64,000 nt of DNA from Mycolicibacterium arenosum (GTDB lineage: Bacteria > Actinomycetota > Actinomycetes > Mycobacteriales > Mycobacteriaceae): NCBI RefSeq assembly GCF_024320865.1, contig NZ_JANDBD010000013.1:62001-126000 (forward strand). The letters run 5' to 3'. Both the position numbers and the translations under genes were made by a program. The notes beneath the pieces are model-generated. The model was not told the DNA's origin and searched no databases. It saw only the letters and a program-made list of their open reading frames with translations. This document shows, in pieces, positions 34,278 to 42,286 of this stretch (the stretch's first letter is position 1; each line of letters opens with the position of its first letter).

Positions 34278-34334
34278 CGAACGTGAAGATATGCGCGAGA
34301 CCGCGCCCGAATTTCGCGCATAGCTTCACGTTCG
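34278..34334. terminator. Long inverted repeat between convergent genes
   Basis: Arms 34278-34298 and 34314-34334 pair almost perfectly (CGAACGTGAAG / CTTCACGTTCG outside, ATGCGCGA / TCGCGCAT inside) around a 15-base loop. It begins four bases after the AhpD-like stop and ends eight bases before the wzm stop, so it can terminate both. The size and symmetry also fit a REP-like element. Confidence 0.75.
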
Positions 34335-34341
34335 CGGGGAG

Positions 34342-35172
34342 CTAAACCCAGTAGGCGACCCGCGAGCGGTACTGCCGCATCGCGAGCAACGTGACGACCC
34401 ACCCGACGACGGTCAGGACGATCACCACCGCCCAGTGCCGCCATTCCTGGTCGGCCCCGAGCAGTGGCGCGCGGACGATGTCGACGTAGTGCAGCAGCGG
34501 GTTGAATTCGATGATCCTGGCCCATGTTCCGGCGCCCTGCTCCTGCAGCATCTGGTCGTTCCAGATGATCGGCGTCAGGTAGAACAGCAGCTGCACCAGG
34601 CTGAAGAGCAACGGGCTGATATCGCGGTAGCGGGTGGCCAGGATGCCGAAACACAGTGCCACCCAGACGCAGTTCAGCACGATCAACGCCAGCGCGGGGA
34701 TCACGGACAGGTCGGTCCACTTCCACGGCTGCGGGAAGATGACGGCGATGATGACGAAGATGATGACGTTGTGGCCGAACAGGATCACCTGACGCCACAC
34801 CAGCCGGTACACGTGCACCGACAGCGGTGTCGGAAGTTGTTTGATCAGGCCCTCGTTCGAGACGAACACGTCGGCGCCCTCGAGGATCGAGGCGTTGATG
34901 AGGTTCCAGATGATCAACCCGAGCGTCACGTAGGGCAGGTGCTCGGCCAGTGGCAGACCGAACAGCACTGAGTACAGCCCGCCGAGGGCGCAAGCCATCG
35001 TGCCGGTCGCGATGGTGATCCAGAACGGGCCGAGCACCGAGCGTCGGTACCGCTGCTTGATGTCCTGCCAGCCCAGGTGCAGCCACAACTCGCGCTTGCC
35101 GAATCCCGTGGCGAGGTCCTGCCACGCGCGCCCGAAGGTCTTCGACTGCGCTGCCGCGTCGATGAACGTCAC
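34342..35172 (-). CDS. wzm: Galactan ABC exporter permease Wzm
   Basis: 276 residues with six predicted helices of the ABC-2 polysaccharide-exporter type (Rv3783 homologue). With Wzt it moves lipid-linked galactan across the inner membrane. Start is GTG at 35172 overlapping the glfT1 stop (GTGA). The segment QDIKQRYRRSVLGPFW is the usual N-terminal amphipathic helix before the first membrane helix. Conserved order wzt-glfT1-wzm supports the assignment. Confidence 0.93.
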   Translation of the reverse strand: MTFIDAAAQSKTFGRAWQDLATGFGKRELWLHLGWQDIKQRYRRSVLGPFWITIATGTMACALGGLYSVLFGLPLAEHLPYVTLGLIIWNLINASILEGADVFVSNEGLIKQLPTPLSVHVYRLVWRQVILFGHNVIIFVIIAVIFPQPWKWTDLSVIPALALIVLNCVWVALCFGILATRYRDISPLLFSLVQLLFYLTPIIWNDQMLQEQGAGTWARIIEFNPLLHYVDIVRAPLLGADQEWRHWAVVIVLTVVGWVVTLLAMRQYRSRVAYWV

Positions 35173-36071
35173 GTGTCAGTCCTTCCGAATCTCTCGCGTC
35201 TGCCCAACCCCCGCAAGCGAAGCCACTCCCGGAAGCCCGCCGGATCGCGCTGGGACACCAGGAAGAACCAGCCGAAGCGCAGCCACTCCTGCAGCAGCTG
35301 GTGCCGCATTCCGCGTTGGGCCTGCAGGTAACCCCGGTTGCGATAAACGAAGTAGCGCTTGGTCTCGTCGGCCGGGTACTGCGTGTGCATCCGGCCGTTG
35401 AGGATGGGCTTGAACTCGTCGGACCCCTGCGGGTGCAGGTAGATCGCGTCGAGGCAGGTGCCGAACGGCAGCTTCGACAACAGCAGCCGCCGGTGCACGT
35501 CCGTCTCGTCGCCGCGGATGAAGAGCCGAAGATCCGGCACGCCAACGGCTTCCACCGTTGAGGCCCGGAACAGCGCCCCGTTGAACAGCGAGGCGATCCC
35601 GGCGAGCAGGTCACCCTGCCCGTCGACGCGCAACTCGGACACGTGCCGCCGCCACACCAGGCCGCGGCGCAGGGGGAAGGCGAGTCGGTCGGGGTCGGCG
35701 AGGTCGCAGACCATCGGCGACACCTCCGCCAAGCCGTGCCGGTCCGCACACGCCAGCAGCGTCGCCAGTACGGAGTCGTCGGCCGGCCTGCCGTCGTCGT
35801 CGGCCAGCCAGACCCAGTCCGCACCGAGGCTCAGCGCGTGGAGTATGCCCAGCGCGAACCCGCCCGCCCCACCGAGATTGCGGCGAGAACCCAGGTATGT
35901 GGTCGGAACAGGCTGTGCCGCAACGAGTTCGGCGACCGCGGGATCGTCGTCGTTGTCGACCACGACGAGGTGGTCGGGGGCCCGGTTCTGCGAGGTCACC
36001 GCGCGCAGCGACTCGGCGAGGGCGGCCACCCGGCGGTGGGTCACCACCACCGCGCACACCGTGTCAGGCAC
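35169..36071 (-). CDS. glfT1: Galactofuranosyltransferase GlfT1
   Basis: GT2 enzyme that adds the first two galactofuranose residues to the decaprenyl-linked rhamnosyl-GlcNAc acceptor on the cytoplasmic side. The GTG at 36071 (VPDTVCAVVVTHRR) overlaps the wzt stop by eight bases and gives 300 residues (304 in M. tuberculosis Rv3782). Nucleotide/metal motif WLADDDGRP; acceptor-side RGDETDVHRRL; C-terminal KRYFVYRNRGYLQ. Longer open frame upstream is shadow of wzt. Confidence 0.94.
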   Translation of the reverse strand: MPDTVCAVVVTHRRVAALAESLRAVTSQNRAPDHLVVVDNDDDPAVAELVAAQPVPTTYLGSRRNLGGAGGFALGILHALSLGADWVWLADDDGRPADDSVLATLLACADRHGLAEVSPMVCDLADPDRLAFPLRRGLVWRRHVSELRVDGQGDLLAGIASLFNGALFRASTVEAVGVPDLRLFIRGDETDVHRRLLLSKLPFGTCLDAIYLHPQGSDEFKPILNGRMHTQYPADETKRYFVYRNRGYLQAQRGMRHQLLQEWLRFGWFFLVSQRDPAGFREWLRLRGLGRRERFGRTDT

Positions 36072-36876
36072 GCGCGTCCTCGTCGAGCACCTCGCGGACG
36101 TGACGCGCCGCATCCTCGCCCTCGTAGGCGCGCACGACCTCCTCGATACCGCCGGTCATCTTGATGGTGCCGTGGTCGACCCACATCGCGGTCTTGCACA
36201 GCCGGGCCAGGAATTCGTTGCTGTGGCTGGCGAATACGAGGATGCCGGAGCGCGCCACCAGGTCCTGCAGCCGGGTGCGGGCCTTCTTGAGGAACTCGGC
36301 GTCGACGGCGCCGATGCCCTCGTCGAGAAGGAGGATCTCCGGGTCGATGCTGGTAACCACGCCCATCGCCAACCGCACCCGCATGCCGGTGGAGTAGGTG
36401 CGCAGCGGCATCGAGAGGTAGTCGCCGAGTTCGGTGAAGTCCGCGATCTCGTCGACCTTGGCCGCCATCTGCTTGCGGGTCTGGCCGAGGAACATGCCGC
36501 GGATCAGGATGTTCTCGAACCCGGAGATCTCCGGGTCCATGCCGACGCCGAGATCGAACACCGGGGCCACTCGGCCGCGCACGGTGGCCGATCCGCGGGT
36601 CGGCTCGTAGATGCCCGACAGCAGGCGCAGGAGCGTCGACTTGCCCGCGCCGTTGTGCCCGACGAGGCCCACGCGGTCACCCATCTCCAGCGACATGGTG
36701 ATGTCGCGTAGCGCCTCGATCACCACGACGTTGGACTCGTTGCGGCCGATCGCGCCGCCGGCCTTGCCGAGGAAGGCCTTCTTCAACGAGCGCGACTTGG
36801 CGTCGAAGATGGGGAACTCGACCCATGCGTTCTGGGTCGAGATCGACGGGTGCTCACTGCTGGGCGGGCTACTCAC
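36064..36876 (-). CDS. wzt: Galactan ABC exporter ATPase Wzt
   Basis: 270 residues from the GTG at 36876, two bases after the bpa stop (Rv3781 is 273). Walker A GHNGAGKST, signature STGMRVRLAMG, Walker B EILLLDEGIGAVD, switch His FASHSNEF. The N-terminal NAWVEFPIFDAKSRSLKK segment is typical of this exporter family. There is no C-terminal carbohydrate-binding domain. Works with Wzm. Confidence 0.94.
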   Translation of the reverse strand: MSSPPSSEHPSISTQNAWVEFPIFDAKSRSLKKAFLGKAGGAIGRNESNVVVIEALRDITMSLEMGDRVGLVGHNGAGKSTLLRLLSGIYEPTRGSATVRGRVAPVFDLGVGMDPEISGFENILIRGMFLGQTRKQMAAKVDEIADFTELGDYLSMPLRTYSTGMRVRLAMGVVTSIDPEILLLDEGIGAVDAEFLKKARTRLQDLVARSGILVFASHSNEFLARLCKTAMWVDHGTIKMTGGIEEVVRAYEGEDAARHVREVLDEDARA

Positions 36877-36878
36877 CG

Positions 36879-37382
36879 CTAGATGTACTGACCTGTCCCG
36901 GACTGATGCCCCGGGCCACCGGGGACGCCGGTGACGCCGGGGGGCAGCGCGCCCTGGCGCATCTGCTCCAGCTGCTGGCGGGCCGCCATCTGCTGGGCGA
37001 ACAACGCGGTCTGGATGCCGTGGAAGAGGCCCTCCAGCCAACCCACCAGCTGCGCCTGCGCGATGCGGAGCTCGGCGTCGGACGGCAGCGCGTCCTCGCC
37101 GAAGGGCAGCGCGAGACGCTCGAGTTCCTCGCGGAGTTCGGGTGCCAGCCCCTCCTCCAGCTCGTGCACGCTGCGCGCGTGGATCTCGCGCAACCGGCTC
37201 CGGCTCGCGTCGTCGAGCGGGGCGGCCCGGACCTCCTCGAGCAGCTGTTTGATCATCGTGCCGATCCGCATGACCTTCGCCGGCTGTTCCACCAGGTCGG
37301 TCAGCGACTTGCCCTCGGCGTCGGAGGTGTCCCCGGCGTCCTGCGAATCGATGATCTCGAAGTCGTTGTTCTCGGTCGTCAT
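36879..37382 (-). CDS. bpa: Bacterial proteasome activator Bpa/PafE
   Basis: 167 residues, DUF2587. Forms an ATP-independent ring that opens the 20S proteasome for unfolded proteins. The helical bundle core (VMRIGTMIKQLLEEVRAAPLDDASR, HARSVHELEEGL) is followed by a Gly-rich tail ending GQYI, the docking motif with the penultimate Tyr (GQYL in M. tuberculosis Rv3780). The ATG overlaps the upstream stop (ATGA). Conserved placement in the galactan export unit. Confidence 0.93.
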   Translation of the reverse strand: MTTENNDFEIIDSQDAGDTSDAEGKSLTDLVEQPAKVMRIGTMIKQLLEEVRAAPLDDASRSRLREIHARSVHELEEGLAPELREELERLALPFGEDALPSDAELRIAQAQLVGWLEGLFHGIQTALFAQQMAARQQLEQMRQGALPPGVTGVPGGPGHQSGTGQYI

Positions 37383-39322
37383 GCGCCCTGCCACTCGTAG
37401 ATGCGGTCCGAGCCGTTGTCGTAGATCTTCTTCCACGACCGCGACTTGTCTAGCGAGACTAGTCCGTCGGGCATGGCGAACCCGAGGACCACCGGGGTGC
37501 TGGTGATGGCGTACCGGATGTTGAGCGCGTGCACCGCCTCGGCGACCCTCGGATCGGTGTCGGCGTCGTCGGCGTACGCCCAGAAGATGAAGCGGTGATA
37601 ACCCGGCCCCTGCTGCTGGGGGTAGTCGTAGTGGGTCCACAGCGGATGAAGGCCGTTGACGGCGTACATCCACGCCGTGCCGTCGGTGTTGGCGTTGCCG
37701 ATGAGGGTGTCGCGGGCGCCGGGCAGCGTCGCGAGGTACGCGAAGGCCTCGAGGTCCTTGTCGTCGACCATCACGCGGTCGTACTTCTGGCCGATCAGAT
37801 ACGCGTGCCTCGGGAAGTAGTGCCATGCGACGCCGACCGTCGAGACGACCAGCAGCGCAGCGGTGAGGGCGTAACCGGCGCGCGCGCCGAGACGCGGCGT
37901 GACGCGGTGCACACCGGCCACCGCGGCGGCGATCGCGGCGAACAGGGCGATCCCCGCCATCGGTGTGATGAGCAGGGTGACCACGGCCGACAGTCTGCGG
38001 GGGTCGCTGTAGAACAGGTCGCTGAAGGTGCCCGTGATGACGCCGACGGGCCCGCCGAACGGCGCCGACGAGTGGACGATCGAGACGATCATGAGCAACC
38101 ACACGGCCAGCGGCCACCAGATGCGCCGGACCAGCAGGATGACGCCGCCGATGCCCGCCAGCGCGATCAGGATGTTCTGGATCGGATAGTCGTTGAGGTG
38201 TCGCGTGTGCTGCACGATCGCGTCGAAGAGCGCCTTCTTCTTCCCCTCATTCGTCACGAACGCGTGCCCGACGATGATCTCGGCCTGCTGCAGCACCCCG
38301 ACGAACTGGGGTAGGAGCAGTACGAGGGTGGTTACCGCGACGGCGGCCAGGGCGACGACGTCGCGGAGGCGTCCGCGCACCGGGTGCCACAGGGCGTCGC
38401 ACAACCACCACGCCGCGACGAAGACGACGGCGACGACCCCGCCGGTGATGTGCACGGAGAACACCCCGACCAGCGCGATGATCGCGATCGGGATGCGGTC
38501 GCGGTGCCGGAGTGTCGACGCGATCAGGGCGAAAGCGGGCACGGCGACGCCGTAGGCGACGAGGTTGGGCATCGACGCGGTGTCGAACTCGACGTAGGGG
38601 ACCGCGGTGAACGACGCCGACAGGGCCGCCGCCGCCGCTGCGGCGCCCGCGGTGCGCCACTGGTCGGTCCGCGGTCGCAGCAGCTGCCACGTGAGCGTCG
38701 CCGCGCTCACCGGGAACAGCCAGACCGCGGCGGCCAGGGAGTTCAGCGTGTAAGCCGTGGTGGGCGCCGCGCCGGTGAGCTGGGCCTGCACGGCGGCCAG
38801 CGCGTGGAACGTCGACGGGTAGTAGAGCGTGTCGTGGGTCTCGACGTTGCGCAGATCGCCCATGTGGGTGGGAGAGGCCTGCCCGGTGTCGAGGATGAAT
38901 CTGATCGTGTTGGCGTGCCAGACCGAGTCCCAGGTGCTCGGAACGGATTGCCAGTTGGGCATCCCGCGCATTGCTGCGATCAGCACCAGACCGGCGCCGA
39001 GTGCCACCCCGGCGGCGACCACCAGCGCAGGTCCACGCGCTGCGCCGAGCGTCTCGGCGGTCCGGTCGCGGAAGCGTGAAAGAGCTAGCTGCGCAACGGT
39101 GACGAGGGTCACAGCAACGAGCAGAGCAAGCATCGCCGTGCCCGCGTTCCACGGAACTCCGATTGCGCCCATCGGCAGGATCGCCAGCGCGATTACCCCG
39201 TAGGTCAGGGCGGGGCCGACGGCGATGGCGGTCGGCCAGGTTAGCTGTGCGGTGCGCGCCACGATTGCTCCGGGGATGACCAGCAACAACGTCGCCACTA
39301 GGACTCCGGCTGCCAAGGTCAC
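37379..39322 (-). CDS. Polytopic GT-C-type membrane protein (Rv3779 homologue)
   Basis: 647 residues with about a dozen membrane helices and a C-terminal soluble part (LIGNANTDGTAWMYAVNGLHPLWTHYDYPQQQ). Matches Rv3779, for which published work has proposed polyprenyl-phosphate sugar transfer and addition of galactosamine to arabinogalactan; I treat the exact reaction as open. A candidate GT-C loop with acidic residues is STWDSVWHANTIRFILDTG. Start GTG at 39322. First gene of the Rv3779-bpa-wzt-glfT1-wzm series, each pair overlapping or nearly so. Confidence 0.85.
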   Translation of the reverse strand: MTLAAGVLVATLLLVIPGAIVARTAQLTWPTAIAVGPALTYGVIALAILPMGAIGVPWNAGTAMLALLVAVTLVTVAQLALSRFRDRTAETLGAARGPALVVAAGVALGAGLVLIAAMRGMPNWQSVPSTWDSVWHANTIRFILDTGQASPTHMGDLRNVETHDTLYYPSTFHALAAVQAQLTGAAPTTAYTLNSLAAAVWLFPVSAATLTWQLLRPRTDQWRTAGAAAAAAALSASFTAVPYVEFDTASMPNLVAYGVAVPAFALIASTLRHRDRIPIAIIALVGVFSVHITGGVVAVVFVAAWWLCDALWHPVRGRLRDVVALAAVAVTTLVLLLPQFVGVLQQAEIIVGHAFVTNEGKKKALFDAIVQHTRHLNDYPIQNILIALAGIGGVILLVRRIWWPLAVWLLMIVSIVHSSAPFGGPVGVITGTFSDLFYSDPRRLSAVVTLLITPMAGIALFAAIAAAVAGVHRVTPRLGARAGYALTAALLVVSTVGVAWHYFPRHAYLIGQKYDRVMVDDKDLEAFAYLATLPGARDTLIGNANTDGTAWMYAVNGLHPLWTHYDYPQQQGPGYHRFIFWAYADDADTDPRVAEAVHALNIRYAITSTPVVLGFAMPDGLVSLDKSRSWKKIYDNGSDRIYEWQGA

Positions 39323-39434
39323 TGCACTAGTATGGCTGCCCAGGTGACTAGGTCTGCCGGGGCGTACGTGGCGATCTGCACCTGACCAATTCGTTTCGCG
39401 TTGCGTTATTCACAGACACTCGAAGGTGGCTGGC

Positions 39435-40631
39435 ATGGCATACGACGTTGCCCGGGTGCGAGGTCTGCACCCGTCGTTGGGCGACGGCTGGGTGCATTTC
39501 GACGCCTCGTACGGCATGTTGCTGCCGGATTCGGTCGCGACGACCGTGTCGACCGCCTTCCGCGGGTCGATGACCACCGACGTCGGCCCGCACCCCGCCG
39601 CCCAGCGCAGCGCCAACGTCCTGAAGGCCGCGCGCCAGGCCGTCGCCGACCTCGTCGGCGGGGACCCGCGTGGCGTGGTGCTCGGCGCCGATCGCGCGAT
39701 CCTCCTCTCGGCGCTCGCGGATGCGGCGCCGAACCGGATCGGGCTCGGTCAGGAGGTCGTGGTCACACGCCTCGACGACGAGGCCAACGTCGCGCCGTGG
39801 CTGCGCGCCGCGAGCCGCTACGGCGCCAAGGTCAAGTGGGCCGAGATCGACATCGAGACGGCGGACCTGCCCGCGTGGCAGTGGGAGACGCTGATCGACA
39901 ACCCAACTCGGTTGGTCGCGATCACGTCGGCGTCGTCGTCCGTCGGGACGGTGACCGATCTGGGCCCGGTCACCAAGCTCGCGCACGAGAACGGTGCGCT
40001 GGTCGTCGTCGACCACTCGGCGGCCGCTCCGTACCGTCTGTTCGACATCGTCGACACCCAGGTCGACGTCGTCGCACTGAACGCCGTCGCATGGGGCGGA
40101 CCGCCGCTGGGCGCGTTGGCATTCCGCGAACCCTCCGTCATCGAGACGTTCAGTTCGGTGTCGATGAACCAGTTCGCCACCGGGACCGCGCGCCTCGAGA
40201 TGGGCGGTCACCAGTTCGGCATGCTCGCCGGTCTGGTTGCCAGTGTCGAGTACCTGGCCAACCTCGACGAATCGGCGTCGGGGTCGCGGCGCGAAAGACT
40301 GGTCCACTCAATGCAATCCGTGGGTATCTACCTGGATCGCATGTTCGACTACCTGGTGACGGCGCTGCGCTCGCTGCCGCTGGTGATGTTGATCGGTCAG
40401 CCCGAGGTGCGGATCCCCGTCGTGAGCCTGGCCGTACACGGGGTGCCCGCGGACCGCGTCGTGCAGCGGCTCGCGGACAACGGCGTGCTCGCGGTGTGCA
40501 ACACCAGTTCGCGGGTACTGGACGCCATCGGCGTGAACGACATCGGCGGCGCGGTCACCGTCGGCCTGTCGCATTACACGACGATGGGCGAGATCGACCA
40601 GCTTGTGCGCGCGCTCGCCTCGCTCGGTTGA
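39435..40631 (+). CDS. Aminotransferase class V-fold protein lacking the PLP lysine (Rv3778c homologue)
   Basis: 398 residues from the ATG at 39435, with GAAGG 8 bases upstream and the same start as Rv3778c (MAYDVARVRGLHPSLG). The fold is that of cysteine desulfurases (SuFS-like): DHSAAAPYRLFDI holds the Asp-x-Ser region and VRALASLG ends it. Where the family has His-Lys before Trp-Gly-Gly-Pro, this protein reads NAVAWGGPP, so the Schiff-base lysine is absent. It is therefore probably not a working PLP transferase. It converges on the oxidoreductase gene with a four-base gap. Confidence 0.88.
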   Translation: MAYDVARVRGLHPSLGDGWVHFDASYGMLLPDSVATTVSTAFRGSMTTDVGPHPAAQRSANVLKAARQAVADLVGGDPRGVVLGADRAILLSALADAAPNRIGLGQEVVVTRLDDEANVAPWLRAASRYGAKVKWAEIDIETADLPAWQWETLIDNPTRLVAITSASSSVGTVTDLGPVTKLAHENGALVVVDHSAAAPYRLFDIVDTQVDVVALNAVAWGGPPLGALAFREPSVIETFSSVSMNQFATGTARLEMGGHQFGMLAGLVASVEYLANLDESASGSRRERLVHSMQSVGIYLDRMFDYLVTALRSLPLVMLIGQPEVRIPVVSLAVHGVPADRVVQRLADNGVLAVCNTSSRVLDAIGVNDIGGAVTVGLSHYTTMGEIDQLVRALASLG

Positions 40632-40635
40632 CGCG

Positions 40636-41619
40636 TCAGTCCGACACGCGCAGAACGACTTTCCCCGTCACCTCGCCGGAGCGCAGCAGTCGGTGCGCTT
40701 CCTCGGCCCGAGCGATGGGCAGCTGGGCGCCGATGATCGGACGGACCCGTCCGTCGGCGATCATCGGCCACACGTTCGCCACCACCGCCGCCACGATGGC
40801 CGCCTTGCCCGCCGGCCCGTCGACGGGCCGTGAGCGCAGTGCCGTTGCGATGACGCCCGCCCGCTTGGCCAGCAGCTTGCCGAGGTTGAGTTCGCCCGTG
40901 ACGCCGCCCTGGAAGCCGATGACGACGAGTCGACCGTCGGGTGCGAGGGCGTCGATGTTGCGGTCGAGGTACGAGGCGCCCATCAGGTCGAGGATCACGT
41001 CGGCCCCGGCCCCGTCGGTCGCCTCCCGGATGCGTTCGACGAAGTCCTCGTCGCGGTAGTTGATCAGCACGTCCGCACCGAGTTCGGCACACAGCGCGAG
41101 CTTCTCCGCCGATCCCGCGGTGACGGCCACGCGGGCGCCGAGTGCGTGCGCCACCTGGATGCCGTGCGTGCCGATGCCGCTGCCGCCGCCGTGCAGCAGC
41201 ACGGTCTGACCCGCTGAAAGATTCGCTGTCATCACGAGGTTGGACCACACGGTGCACGCCACTTCGGGAAGTCCGGCGGCGTCGTGGCGATCCACACCGG
41301 AGGGGATCGGCATCACCTGACCGGCGGGTACGGACACCCGTTCGGCGTATCCGCCGCCTGCCAGCAAAGCGCAGACCGGCTGACCTACGGACCAGCCGGT
41401 GGCGCCCGAACCGATCTCGGTGATTTCCCCGGAAACCTCTAGCCCGATCACGGGGCTGGCGCCGGGGGGCGGTGGATAGTGTCCGGCGGCTTGGAGGAGG
41501 TCGGCGCGGTTGACGCCGGCAGCAGCGACTTTGATCATGATTTCGCCGGGTTGAACTGCGATGTCCGGAACGTCCCGCCACGCCATGCCGGTGGCGGGGT
41601 CGGCAACGATTGCTTGCAT
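40636..41619 (-). CDS. Quinone oxidoreductase-like MDR enzyme (Rv3777 homologue)
   Basis: Zinc-free medium-chain reductase, NADPH:quinone oxidoreductase type: GroES-like N half (AAGVNRADLLQAAGHYPPPPG), Rossmann motif HGGGSGIGTHGIQVA, DLMGASYLDRN, end GEVTGKVVLRVSD. The ATG at 41619 has a -10 seven bases upstream (leaderless, 327 residues); an ATG at 41625 adds two residues. It is divergent from a MarR gene with promoters only 20 bases apart, so joint control by the MarR protein is likely. Confidence 0.9.
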   Translation of the reverse strand: MQAIVADPATGMAWRDVPDIAVQPGEIMIKVAAAGVNRADLLQAAGHYPPPPGASPVIGLEVSGEITEIGSGATGWSVGQPVCALLAGGGYAERVSVPAGQVMPIPSGVDRHDAAGLPEVACTVWSNLVMTANLSAGQTVLLHGGGSGIGTHGIQVAHALGARVAVTAGSAEKLALCAELGADVLINYRDEDFVERIREATDGAGADVILDLMGASYLDRNIDALAPDGRLVVIGFQGGVTGELNLGKLLAKRAGVIATALRSRPVDGPAGKAAIVAAVVANVWPMIADGRVRPIIGAQLPIARAEEAHRLLRSGEVTGKVVLRVSD

Positions 41620-41626
41620 GTTCATA

Positions 41627-41632
41627 ACCTTA
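41627..41632 (-). promoter_or_regulatory. -10 element of the quinone oxidoreductase gene
   Basis: TAAGGT on the minus strand lies seven bases before the ATG at 41619. Confidence 0.6.
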
Positions 41633-41652
41633 CGGGCAGGCCACGACCGTCC

Positions 41653-41658
41653 TACTAT
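41653..41658 (+). promoter_or_regulatory. -10 element of the marR-like gene
   Basis: TACTAT lies six bases before the ATG at 41665. The opposing -10 at 41627-41632 is only 20 bases away, so one bound repressor could block both promoters. Confidence 0.6.
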
Positions 41659-41664
41659 GTGGCA

Positions 41665-42177
41665 ATGGGGGACATGACCGCCACACCAGGGACAGGCGCA
41701 ATGCCGGGCCTCGATGCGGCGGAACAGCGCGCGTGGCAAAACTTCCTGGACGCGTCCCTGCGGCTCTACGCAACGCTCAACCGGTCCCTCGTCGAGACAC
41801 ACCAGCTCACCTTGAACGACGTCCGCCTGCTCGACATCCTGGACCGCTCGCCGGCGGGCTGTGAACGCATGGGCGACGTCGCGGACGAGCTGCTCTCGTT
41901 GCCCAGCAGGGTAACTCGCCAGATCCACCGGCTGGAGTCGCAGCAGTTGGTGACGCGCAGCCCGAGCCCCGACGACGGCCGAGCGGTCCTGGCGACCATC
42001 ACCCCGTCGGGCCGGGCGCGACTGCGCGAAGCCATCGAAACCTACGGGGAGGGCGTGCGCGCGAACTTCGTGGGCAAGCTGTCGAAACCCCAGGTCGTCG
42101 CGATGGGAGAGAACTGTCGGCGCATCATCGCCGCGCTGCAGACCGATCCGTCGCCCGCTCGCCTGGGGCGGGTCTGA
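41665..42177 (+). CDS. MarR-family transcriptional regulator
   Basis: 170 residues. Winged helix at about 45-130: LTLNDVRLLDILDRSPAGCERMGDVADELLSLPSRVTRQIHRLESQQLVTRSPSPDDGRAVLATIT, with the wing Asp-Asp-Gly-Arg typical of MarR. Leaderless ATG at 41665. Probably self-controlled and acting on the divergent oxidoreductase; the effector is unknown. It ends 19 bases before tRNA-Ser. Confidence 0.9.
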   Translation: MGDMTATPGTGAMPGLDAAEQRAWQNFLDASLRLYATLNRSLVETHQLTLNDVRLLDILDRSPAGCERMGDVADELLSLPSRVTRQIHRLESQQLVTRSPSPDDGRAVLATITPSGRARLREAIETYGEGVRANFVGKLSKPQVVAMGENCRRIIAALQTDPSPARLGRV

Positions 42178-42196
42178 ACCCCTTACGATTGTCGGC

Positions 42197-42286
42197 GGTG
42201 GCGTGGCAGAGCGGCCTAATGCACTCGCCTTGAAAGCGAGAGACGGCTAACACCGTCCGGGGGTTCAAATCCCTCCGCCACCGCCA
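42197..42286 (+). tRNA. tRNA-Ser (anticodon UGA)
   Basis: 90 bases including the encoded CCA. Acceptor arms GGTGGCG and CGCCACC pair. Anticodon stem CTCGC/GCGAG encloses CTTGAAA, with TGA at 42231-42233. Long variable arm and T-loop GGTTCAAATCC-like sequence are as expected for tRNA-Ser. Its 3' end overlaps the end of an antisense coding region. Confidence 0.97.
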
